NCBI RefSeq assembly: GCF_964028515.1
Contig: NZ_OZ034788.1
Span: forward strand, 1,178,001-1,242,000
Source of the DNA: Wolbachia endosymbiont (group B) of Hofmannophila pseudospretella
GTDB lineage: Bacteria; Pseudomonadota; Alphaproteobacteria; Rickettsiales; Anaplasmataceae
Direction: 5' to 3'
DNA length: 64,000 nt
In this document: in pieces, positions 34,092 through 41,806 of the stretch
Position numbering within the stretch: position 1 is the first letter of the stretch
Layout of the letters: each line of letters starts with the position of its first letter
Made by a program: the position numbers and the translations under genes
The notes under the pieces: model-generated
Seen by the model: only the letters and a program-made list of their open reading frames with translations
The model's database searches: none
Told to the model about the DNA's origin: nothing

Positions 34092-35789
34092 ATGCGATCT
34101 AACATTAAGCAGCTATTTTACTATATAAAACCTAGTCTACATTATTTTAGCATAGCTTTTATTGCAGTTCTATTTTCAGCTTTAACGATTCTTCTTTTTG
34201 GTAGGGGCTTAAGCAACATAATTGATTCTGGCGCAGAGCATAACTTTACTACCAAGCTCGTAGTTGCAATACTGATAGTTTTAGGCATTTCTTTCACTGC
34301 ATTTATTCGGTTATATTTCATTGGCATTGGCAGCGAAAAAGTTGTCGCAAGAATCAGATATGACTTATATAGCAGTATTACTGATTTACAACCAAGTTTC
34401 TTTGAGAATATAGGTGTGCAAGATGTTATCTCAGCATTAATTACTGATACCTCTGCATTGCAATCGATAATAAACAGCAGCTTATTGACAATATTGAGGA
34501 ATGCAGTGGTACTAACTGGTAGTGTTGCAATGCTGTTATACACAAATCTACATTTAACCGCATATGCAGCTGCAATAATACCCATACTGCTCATTATCAT
34601 GACTTCACTTGGAAAAAAAGTTCGCAATTATGCACGCTTTGCTCAGGATAAATTAAGTGAGCTTGCATCATTTAGTGAGGAAAATTTTAGATCTATAGTA
34701 ACCATTAAATCATTTGTACTAGAAGAAAATGAAAAAATTCGTTTTCAGAAACATCTAAACTCAGTATCAAAATCATACGTAAAATTAGTACTCTTGCGTG
34801 CTATTTTAGTAACTCTAGTTATCACGTGTGTGATAGGTTCGCTAGTTATTTTGCTTTTTTTTGGAATAAAAGAAGTCTTAAGCAATAATATAACTATTGG
34901 AGAACTCTCCTCATTTGTGTTTTATTCAGCGCTTGCGGCAGGAGCTGTCAACAATTTGAGCGATAACGTCAGTGACCTACAACGAGGTCTTGGAATTGTA
35001 GAGCGTTTGTTTGAGTTTACGAACATGAAAAGCTCTATAGTAAATGGCGAAAATCCTATAAGAATTGATAGTATTCAAAAAGAAATTGCGTTTAACGATG
35101 TAACATTTTTTTATGCTGATAAGCCAGCATTAAATAACGTATCATTTTCTATAGAGGCAGGCCAATCAGTATCAATTGTTGGACCATCTGGCAGTGGCAA
35201 GAGCACCATTTTAAAGCTTCTGCTCCGTTTTCACGATCCAAGTGAAGGCAGTATTACTATCGATGGACAGAATATTAAGACAATTGCGCTAAATGATCTA
35301 AGATCGCTGTTTGGCTTAGTACCACAAGATCACATGATATTTTCTTGCTCAATAATGGAAAATATACTATATGGCAAACCGGGTGCTGAATATAAGGAAG
35401 TCAGGCGAGCTGCTATCAGCGCTTATGCGATGGAATTTATTGATAAGCTACCGGATAAATTTGATACATTTGTAGGAAAAAGAGGACTGAAACTTTCTGA
35501 AGGACAAAAACAACGCATCATAATAGCAAGAGCAATACTTAAAAACCCTCAGGTTTTAATACTTGATGAAGCAACTTCCGCCCTCGACTATAAAAGTGAA
35601 AGCCTCGTGCAAAAAGCACTTAGCAAGTTGATGCAAAACAGAACAACAATTATAATTACGCACAGACTGTCAACCGCACTCAAAACTGACAAGATTATAG
35701 TGATTAATCACGGAAAAGTAGAAGAAGTAGGAACTCATGACTCTCTAATGAGTAAAGATGGGCTGTATGCAAAATTGGTGAAGATATAG
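34092..35789 (+). CDS. ABC exporter, MsbA/lipid-type transmembrane-ATPase fusion
   Basis: A half-size ABC exporter: six membrane segments in residues 1-310, then a nucleotide-binding domain with Walker A GPSGSGKST near residue 364, a Q-loop in LVPQDHMIFS, the signature LSEGQKQR, Walker B ILILDEATSALD and the switch histidine in THRLST. It acts as a dimer, often on lipids or drugs. Its 3' end is echoed by a decayed copy at 41451-41612. The substrate is not visible in the sequence. Confidence 0.9.
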   Translation: MRSNIKQLFYYIKPSLHYFSIAFIAVLFSALTILLFGRGLSNIIDSGAEHNFTTKLVVAILIVLGISFTAFIRLYFIGIGSEKVVARIRYDLYSSITDLQPSFFENIGVQDVISALITDTSALQSIINSSLLTILRNAVVLTGSVAMLLYTNLHLTAYAAAIIPILLIIMTSLGKKVRNYARFAQDKLSELASFSEENFRSIVTIKSFVLEENEKIRFQKHLNSVSKSYVKLVLLRAILVTLVITCVIGSLVILLFFGIKEVLSNNITIGELSSFVFYSALAAGAVNNLSDNVSDLQRGLGIVERLFEFTNMKSSIVNGENPIRIDSIQKEIAFNDVTFFYADKPALNNVSFSIEAGQSVSIVGPSGSGKSTILKLLLRFHDPSEGSITIDGQNIKTIALNDLRSLFGLVPQDHMIFSCSIMENILYGKPGAEYKEVRRAAISAYAMEFIDKLPDKFDTFVGKRGLKLSEGQKQRIIIARAILKNPQVLILDEATSALDYKSESLVQKALSKLMQNRTTIIITHRLSTALKTDKIIVINHGKVEEVGTHDSLMSKDGLYAKLVKI

Positions 35790-35829
35790 TAGAAGTTGAA
35801 AGAAAATTTGAGTCATACTAGATTTAGTA

Positions 35830-35867
35830 TCTAGATTATTATTTTATTAATTATTTTAGCTTATAAT
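35830..35867 (+). promoter_or_regulatory. Promoter-like block shared with 41660-41695
   Basis: An AT-rich block ending TTTTAGCTTATAATAAT, with TATAAT at 35862-35867, lies 30 bases before a small gene. A closely similar block, TTTTGGCTTATAATAAT with TATAAT at 41690-41695, lies before the coiled-coil gene at 41807. The -35 is weak in both. Confidence 0.5.
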
Positions 35868-35895
35868 AATATCATAGTATTTTTTAAGGATCATT

Positions 35896-36111
35896 ATGGC
35901 TTGTACTCGTAATATTTCACCACAACAATATATGGCTTCTCATGCATTAATAAAAGCATCAGGATTGATCCATGCGCAGCCTTATATACTTGCAAATGTA
36001 CCTAATTCACATAATAGCAACTTTGGCTCATGTCATAATCATTGCAGCCCACATTACAATTATCATGATACATTCCACAATTCTTATGATGGATTAGGGT
36101 TTCTCTATTAG
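35896..36111 (+). CDS. Small histidine-rich hypothetical protein
   Basis: The 71-residue product has a tail rich in His, Asn, Tyr and Cys (CHNHCSPHYNYHDTFHNSYD, residues 46-65) that could bind metal. An AAGGA ribosome-binding site and a TATAAT box lie upstream. The tail resembles in composition the C-terminal end of the repeat protein encoded just downstream (HYHGSPCHSSYDAGWNHCGH). I recognise no family. Being short, it is a moderate-confidence gene, but promoter and ribosome-binding site support it. Confidence 0.6.
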   Translation: MACTRNISPQQYMASHALIKASGLIHAQPYILANVPNSHNSNFGSCHNHCSPHYNYHDTFHNSYDGLGFLY

Positions 36112-36935
36112 AAAATTATTTTTGAATCATGTTGTAATAAACTTGCTTGAAAACATGGCAGACTGTCAGTTTATAGTAAGTTTTCTTATTTTATTTAACT
36201 TTATATAACAATTTTAGGAGGTTTTTATGCCCAAAAATATCAATACAGATAAATCTGTATTATATAAAAGAAGTCTTGCTGTATATGCAGGTGAAATTAA
36301 AGATGAGGTTGAACTTTTAATAGATAAGATCAAAGGACTTATAGGTGAAATAAAAGTTGTAACGAATGAAGCTAAGGTTGGTGAAGAAGAAGCTACAAGT
36401 GGTAAGGTTAAACCTTTAATAGATGATACCAAAGAATGTATAGAAAAAATAAAAGTTTTAATGGATAAAGTTGATGTAGATGAAAAAAATTCTATCATTA
36501 ATGATTTAAAAGGACTTATAGGTGAAATAAAAGTTATAATGGGTGAAGCTAATGTTGATTTAAAACAGCTTACTATAGATGAAGGAAGGTCTGTCATGGA
36601 TGAGTTCGAAGAACTTATAGAAAAAATAAAAGTTATAACGGATGAACCTGAGGTTGGTGTAAAACAGCCTACGGTTGATGAAGATGAATCTTCAGGAGAT
36701 GATGTCGAAACAGATGGCAAAGGAAAGCCTACGGTTGATGAAGCTAAATCTTTAATAGATGAGGTCAAAGAACTTATAGGAGAAATAAAAGTTATAATTG
36801 ATGGGGTTAAACCTAAAGTTGATGATACAGAAGACAAAGAAAAAGCTACAAGTGATAAGGTTAAACCTTTAATAGATAAGATCAAAGAACTTATAGGTGA
36901 AATAAAAGTTATAACGGATGAATCTAAGAGCCTGT

Positions 36936-37448
36936 TCATAATCTTTTCAGAAGCAAAGCAGCGAAAGCAAGAACGACCATTTGCAGGCTAGTGTTGAGTT
37001 TCCGCTCGCAATTTTTCCACAATCGCCTACATTTTTGCAACCAAGCAAAAGATCTCTCAACAACCCATCTTTTCGGCAATACGACAAAGGTGTGTAATTC
37101 GTTTCGCTTTATTACTTCAACGGTAGCGCCAATAGTTGCTTTTATTTGTGTTGCAAAATTTTCTCCTGTGTAGCCAGCATCAACTAGTATATTTTTAACT
37201 TCAGATAGGTTTTCTTTAGCATTTTTAACCATTCTCACAGCGCTACTACGATCAGTTATTTCTGCCGTTGTTATATAAATTGCGTGGGGTAAACCTTGTG
37301 TATCTACCGCAATATGGCGTTTTATTCCTGAAACCTTTTTGCCTGCATCATAGCCTTTTTCTTCAGCAGTATCTGCATTTTTTACGCTTTGTGCATCAAT
37401 TATGCAGAAGCTGGTTTTTTCTTTCCGACCATTGTTTTGTCGGACCAC
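36936..37448 (-). CDS. IS5-like transposase, second reading frame (OrfB), copy 2
   Basis: This is the DDE-domain frame with the same residues as in copy 1: FCIIDAQSVKN, KNILVDAGYTGENFA and RWVVERSFAWLQK hold the acidic triad. It is probably expressed only as a fusion with OrfA through frameshifting or slippage at the A run. Confidence 0.88.
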   Translation of the reverse strand: MVRQNNGRKEKTSFCIIDAQSVKNADTAEEKGYDAGKKVSGIKRHIAVDTQGLPHAIYITTAEITDRSSAVRMVKNAKENLSEVKNILVDAGYTGENFATQIKATIGATVEVIKRNELHTFVVLPKRWVVERSFAWLQKCRRLWKNCERKLNTSLQMVVLAFAALLLKRL

Positions 37449-37728
37449 GCCAACTATTTTTTTTTAATACCAGCTCCAGAACACTTTCTTTATTTGCATC
37501 TGCTTTTTCACTCCACTTCTTAAAATAGTCGTAACAATTCCGCCATTTTGGAAACTCTTTTGGTAACATTCTCCACTGGCAGCCACTTTTTAAGACGTAT
37601 AACACTCCACAAAATACATGATATAAATCAAGTGTTCTTGGCTTTGTCCTCTTCCTGCAAGACTCCAGATCTGCTACAATAATCTCAAACTTTTCTCGAC
37701 TTATATCACTTGGATATAAACTTCGCAT
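37396..37728 (-). CDS. IS5-like transposase, first reading frame (OrfA), copy 2
   Basis: The frame has the same 110 residues as in copy 1, from MRSLYPSDISREKFEIIVAD to KNQLLHN. The same nine-A run is present where it meets the second frame, so the split is a property of the element and not a mutation of one copy. Confidence 0.88.
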   Translation of the reverse strand: MRSLYPSDISREKFEIIVADLESCRKRTKPRTLDLYHVFCGVLYVLKSGCQWRMLPKEFPKWRNCYDYFKKWSEKADANKESVLELVLKKNSWRGPTKQWSERKNQLLHN

Positions 37729-38436
37729 ATCCTACTTTATATACTTTATCCTCTCATTCTATCCCTTTTTTGAGATCACGTACAGGCTCTAAGGTTGATG
37801 TAGAACAGCCTACTGTAGATAAAGAAAAGTCTATCATGAATGAGATCAAAGAACTTATAGTAGATGGAATAAAGCTTATAATGGATGAAGTTAAACCTAA
37901 GATTGATGACAAAGTAGGTAAAGAAAAATCTATAGAAAGTGAGTGGAAACCTATAATGGATGAAATTAAACTCATAATAGATAAGGTTATACCTACGTTA
38001 GATGAGAAAAAACCTACGGTACACGAAGAAAAGCTTACAGTAGGTGAGATTAAGACACTCATCACAAATGAGGTTAAAACGATAAATGAGAAAAAACAGA
38101 CAGAAAATGAGGTTAAATCTGCAATAGAAGGAATGAAACAATCTATAACGGATGCGGTTAAATCTTTAATAGATGAGAAAAAGCCTACAGTAAATGAGGT
38201 AAAACCTGTAATATGTGAGTTCAAGCCTATAATCGATGGTCTCTCGCATTCCAAGCATTATCATGGCAGTCCATGTCATAGTAGTTACGATGCAGGATGG
38301 AATCACTGTGGCCATAAGATGATGTACGATGTGTTACCTGATACAGTGCATCCAGGGCATTTTGAATATTTCTACTAATTGGCTTTCCTACATCGTACAG
38401 CCGTACTGTCAATAAGTAGTGTAAATTATTTACTAT

Positions 38437-38467
38437 GGATAGAGATGCATGCTATGCATCTCTATCC
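38437..38467. terminator. Strong 14-bp perfect hairpin
   Basis: GGATAGAGATGCAT (38437-38450) and ATGCATCTCTATCC (38454-38467) pair perfectly around a GCT loop. It sits between the interrupted repeat-protein gene and argS. There is no T run after it on either strand, so it is at best an atypical terminator or an RNA-stability element. Confidence 0.4.
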
Positions 38468-38596
38468 ACTAATTGTCTCTTAACAATCCTTTAAAAATAC
38501 ATACTTCAAACAAGTATAAACAACTGATATGAGATAACTCTTCAACTAGCCCCACTTGTCCGCTATACTGCTATAGATTTTATAACAGTATAGTGA

Positions 38597-40303
38597 ATGA
38601 GCATTTTTAAGCGGATTTTTTCTCTAATTTTTGGCAAATTAGGTGAATTAAAGCAAACGGGTGTTATAAGCACAAGTGCAGAAAATTTTATCGTAGAGCC
38701 TCCAAGCAATAGAGCACATGGTGATATCTATACAAATGTTGCTATGGTGCTTGCAAAACATGAAAAGAAGAATCCCATTGAAATCGCAGAAGTTTTAGCT
38801 AAAGAGTTTGAGCTTTTTGATCCAGTTGCAAAAGTGGAAATAGCGGGCCCTGGGTTCATCAACATGCACTTTAAAATAGAAGTATGGCATGGAATTTTAA
38901 AACAAATAAATGAGCTGAAAACAGAGTTTGGCACCCTAGATATAGGGAACAATCAAGCCATCAATGTTGAGTTTGTATCTGCAAATCCAACTGGGCCAGT
39001 ACATATTGGTCATGCAAGAGGGGCAGTATTTGGTGACGTTCTGGCAAATTTATTGAAAAAAGTTGGTTATAAAGTTACTAAGGAATACTATATTAATGAT
39101 GCTGGAGCGCAGATAGATACACTAATAAAGTCAGTATATTTGCGGTATAAGGAAGCTCTGGGAGAAAAAATTAGCATCGAAAAAGGTTTATACCCAGGTG
39201 AATATTTAAAACCAATAGGGGAGGGGCTAGCTAAAAAATATGGCAAGGAGCTTAGAGAAGAGGAAGATAATCGAGTAATTAGAGAATATACTTTAAGTTC
39301 TATCTTAGAACTTATAAAGGAGGACATGAGCTTGCTTGGAGTCAATCATGATATTTTTACTTCAGAGTATGAGCTACAAAAAAATGGCAAAATCGAAGAG
39401 AGTATAAAGATATTATCTGACAAGGGTTTGGTGTATGAAGGGTACCTAGAGAAACCAAAAGGCAAAGAAAGTGAAAGTTGGACTTCCAGAAAAGAAATGT
39501 TATTTCGTTCTACAAAATTTGGCGATGATGTTGACCGCGCACTGAAAAAAGAGGATGGTAGCTGGACTTATTTTGCCTCAGATATCGCTTATCATTTCGA
39601 TAAGATATCACGTGGTTTTAACAATATGATCGTAGAGCTTGGTAGTGATCACGGTGGTTATGTCAAAAGGCTAAAAGCAGTTGTCTCGGCGCTAAGTGAT
39701 GATCAAGCAAAGATAGAGGTAAAACTGCATAATATTGTGAATTTTTTTGAAAATGGCAAACCTGTTAAAATGTCCAAAAGATCAGGGAACTTTCTTACAG
39801 CCAGGGATGTGGTGGAAGAGGTTGGCATGGATATCACTCGTTTTATAATGTTAACACGCAAGAATGATATGGTCTTGGACTTTGATTTTGTTAAAGTAAA
39901 AGAACAATCAAGAGACAACCCTATTTTTTACGTGCAATATGCCCATGCTCGTGCTCACTCATTAATGCGTAATGCTCCAAAAGAGCTTCCAACAGCAGAT
40001 CCTTCACTTTTAAAGACTGATGGGGAGCTCTTCCTCATAAAAACCTTAGCAAAGTGGCCAGATGTGGTAGGAATATCTGCAAGGCTTTGTGAGCCACATA
40101 GAATTACTTTCTACTTACTTGAAGTTGCAGAAGCGTTTCACGTTTTATGGGGGTATGGCAAAAGTGATTTAAACATGCGGTTCATACTAGAAGATAACTT
40201 GAACCTCACCGCTGCAAGAATGTTTCTCGTCCAAGCCTTAGCGCACGTAATCGCTTCTGGGCTTTCTATTTTTAATATAGAGCCTTTGAAAGAGATGAGT
40301 TAA
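38597..40303 (+). CDS. argS: Arginyl-tRNA synthetase
   Basis: ArgRS charges tRNA-Arg. The 568-residue product has the N-terminal additional domain, the class I HIGH motif in SANPTGPVHIGHARGAVFGD around residues 131-150, and a KMSKS-like motif in GKPVKMSKRSGNFLTARDVV near residue 390, followed by the helical anticodon-binding domain ending SGLSIFNIEPLKEMS. Length is normal for the family. It converges with ccmA, 15 bases apart. Confidence 0.95.
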   Translation: MSIFKRIFSLIFGKLGELKQTGVISTSAENFIVEPPSNRAHGDIYTNVAMVLAKHEKKNPIEIAEVLAKEFELFDPVAKVEIAGPGFINMHFKIEVWHGILKQINELKTEFGTLDIGNNQAINVEFVSANPTGPVHIGHARGAVFGDVLANLLKKVGYKVTKEYYINDAGAQIDTLIKSVYLRYKEALGEKISIEKGLYPGEYLKPIGEGLAKKYGKELREEEDNRVIREYTLSSILELIKEDMSLLGVNHDIFTSEYELQKNGKIEESIKILSDKGLVYEGYLEKPKGKESESWTSRKEMLFRSTKFGDDVDRALKKEDGSWTYFASDIAYHFDKISRGFNNMIVELGSDHGGYVKRLKAVVSALSDDQAKIEVKLHNIVNFFENGKPVKMSKRSGNFLTARDVVEEVGMDITRFIMLTRKNDMVLDFDFVKVKEQSRDNPIFYVQYAHARAHSLMRNAPKELPTADPSLLKTDGELFLIKTLAKWPDVVGISARLCEPHRITFYLLEVAEAFHVLWGYGKSDLNMRFILEDNLNLTAARMFLVQALAHVIASGLSIFNIEPLKEMS

Positions 40304-40318
40304 TTTTAAGGCCAAAAA

Positions 40319-40942
40319 TTATACAAGAGGTCTGTTAAAATCACGTATATCGATTGTCTTGAAGTCACACAATTGTTCTGTAGAGCTATGTCCTGTAATA
40401 ATTACTATACCGTTCTGCTCAGAGCGTATTGAGATTAGGTTCAATACTAATTCACATGTTGTGCTATCAAGATTACAAAATGGTTCGTCTATCAGCCAAA
40501 CGTTTGCATTAGAAATTAAGAGGCGAGCAAGCGCAACTCTTCTTTTCCAACCTGCAGAAAGTTCACCATATCTAATGTTAAATACAGGTTGCAACTCTAA
40601 ACAATAAGCAGCTGCCATAACTAATTCTCTAGTGTTCCGTATTCTTGCCCAGAATTGTATGTTTTCACCAACTGTTGAGCTATCTTTACAAGCGTTCTTA
40701 TGCCCTATGTAGACCATGGAAGGTATAAAGGATTTGGGGTCATCATATATGTCTTTTCCGCAGTATCTTATATTGCCTGATACTGGTGGTAAGAGTCCAG
40801 ATAAACTTCTGATTAAGCTGGTTTTGCCGCTACCATTTGGACCAGTGATTAAGATTTTTGATTTTGGCTCAGCTTTAAAATTGAGGTTTTTAAATAATAC
40901 TTTGTTATTACGAGCACAGGATAGATTTTTACATTCAAGCAT
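40319..40942 (-). CDS. ccmA: Cytochrome c maturation heme-export ATPase CcmA
   Basis: CcmA is the ATPase subunit of the CcmABCD complex that delivers heme for cytochrome c maturation. The 207-residue protein has Walker A GPNGSGKTSLIRSLSGLLPP near residue 34, the signature region ELSAGWKRRVALARLL around residue 127 (SAGWKRR is typical of CcmA rather than LSGGQ), and Walker B NVWLIDEPFCNLD. The other ccm genes are not adjacent, as is common in Rickettsiales. It lies three bases after the next upstream gene. Confidence 0.9.
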   Translation of the reverse strand: MLECKNLSCARNNKVLFKNLNFKAEPKSKILITGPNGSGKTSLIRSLSGLLPPVSGNIRYCGKDIYDDPKSFIPSMVYIGHKNACKDSSTVGENIQFWARIRNTRELVMAAAYCLELQPVFNIRYGELSAGWKRRVALARLLISNANVWLIDEPFCNLDSTTCELVLNLISIRSEQNGIVIITGHSSTEQLCDFKTIDIRDFNRPLV

Positions 40943-40945
40943 GGA

Positions 40946-41377
40946 TTATCTGCCTTTTCCTTTATATTTACCCTTAGTTGAAGACTGAGCTTTTATAAAT
41001 AGCTCCCAAAATCCTTTCTTATCACTTTCTTTGTGTATCAATTGTGCAAAATGTTTCATTAAACTATTACCCATCATAACCATCTTTGTCCATTTGCCTA
41101 ACGGTTTTGCTATATCAACTATTTCTAGATCTTCTTTGTAAACTTGCATATTCTTTTGTTTCTCCCTTAGCATTTCCTGTTGTTTCATCAACTCTTTTTG
41201 CTTATTTTTTTGATATAATTCATTAAATCTTCTATTTTCTTCCCACTCTTCTTTGAGAACTTTTAGAGGAAATATAATTTTTCTAATATGATTTTTGTAT
41301 ATTTTTCTCAAAAAGAGAAATACTGCAATTACAGCAAGTAGTTCCGTACTGTATATAATGATTTGTCCGAACGGCAT
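40946..41377 (-). CDS. Small membrane-anchored coiled-coil hypothetical protein
   Basis: The 143-residue protein has one N-terminal membrane segment (TELLAVIAVFLFL), then a basic patch and a long charged helix (ENRRFNELYQKNKQKELMKQ) likely to form a coiled coil, and a basic C-terminus. I recognise no family. It precedes ccmA by three bases on the same strand, so they are probably co-transcribed, but a link to cytochrome c maturation cannot be shown. Confidence 0.7.
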   Translation of the reverse strand: MPFGQIIIYSTELLAVIAVFLFLRKIYKNHIRKIIFPLKVLKEEWEENRRFNELYQKNKQKELMKQQEMLREKQKNMQVYKEDLEIVDIAKPLGKWTKMVMMGNSLMKHFAQLIHKESDKKGFWELFIKAQSSTKGKYKGKGR

Positions 41378-41450
41378 TTTTATACTCAGCTTATTGGCAA
41401 GCGGTATTTATAATTATACCATAACTATAGAAATTTTACAATTTTTTTCT

Positions 41451-41612
41451 GGATAAAGATAGTAGACTAAAAATTTCTAAAGGACAAAAGCAACGTATTT
41501 ACGTACAGGCTATCAACTACTACACTCAAAACTGACAAGTGATTAATCATTGGAGAGTAGAGGAATCACGGCTCTCTAATGAATAAAGATGGACTGTGTC
41601 AAGCTGGTGAGT
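41451..41612 (+). pseudogene. Decayed fragment of an ABC exporter 3' end
   Basis: The sequence still reads RLKISKGQKQRIY near 41464-41502, matching the signature region GLKLSEGQKQRII of the exporter at 34092-35789. After an internal deletion it continues with a stretch (CACTCAAAACTGACAAG, then GATTAATCA, then GACTCTCTAATGA-like) that follows the last 40 codons of that gene. Small insertions and deletions break the frame. It marks an old duplication of the exporter tail. Confidence 0.75.
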
Positions 41613-41659
41613 AAGGTGGAAATTGAATAATTGTTGGTTATCATGCTAGATCTATAATA

Positions 41660-41695
41660 TAAGTTATAAAATTTTTAATTATTTTGGCTTATAAT
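41660..41695 (+). promoter_or_regulatory. Promoter-like block, copy of 35830-35867
   Basis: Directly after the exporter remnant lies an AT-rich block ending TTTTGGCTTATAATAAT, with TATAAT at 41690-41695. It resembles the block after the intact exporter gene. It lies about 110 bases before the coiled-coil gene at 41807 and probably drives it. Confidence 0.5.
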
Positions 41696-41806
41696 AATTT
41701 CTGAGTTAACCTGAGATTTTCTGAACTGTGGTTTCTTTTACCCATGTTGAATGATTAGCTTTTACACTCTAATTTAATTCCAGTTTTGACTGTATAGGAG
41801 GTCACA

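Larger units (their letters stand above)
36928..37789 (-). mobile_element. IS5-family-like insertion sequence, copy 2 (862 bp)
   Basis: This copy has the same length, ends (GAGCCTGT/ACAGGCTC) and reading frames as the one at 23334-24195, and I saw no difference between them. It is flanked by TAA at 36925-36927 and 37790-37792. Orientation relative to the interrupted gene is the same as in copy 1. Near-identity of the two copies indicates recent transposition. Confidence 0.92.
36227..38378 (+). pseudogene. Repeat-protein gene interrupted by an IS5-like element
   Basis: The frame from 36227 continues at 37791 if the element at 36928-37789 and one TAA copy are removed, giving a protein of 428 residues. 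It is made of degenerate lysine- and glutamate-rich helical repeats around a KELIGEIKVITDE core, alternating with KPTVDE or KVKPLID, and ends in a His/Tyr/Cys-rich tail (WNHCGHKMMYDVLPDTVHPG). AGGAGG precedes the ATG. No family recognised. The current first part stops inside the element after ERPFAG; the second part has lost its own start. Confidence 0.8.

Noticed and set aside
36214..36939. 241-codon frame on the minus strand opposite the repeat-protein gene
   Set aside because: Its Ser/Leu/Ile-rich low-complexity product is the antisense of the Lys/Glu repeats; the plus-strand gene has AGGAGG and the IS-rejoined frame, so this one is an artefact.
41495..41510. ACGTACAGGCT in the exporter remnant resembling the IS right end
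   Set aside because: The matching exporter gene has the similar ACGCACAGACTGT at the same place, so it derives from the gene and not from an IS scar.
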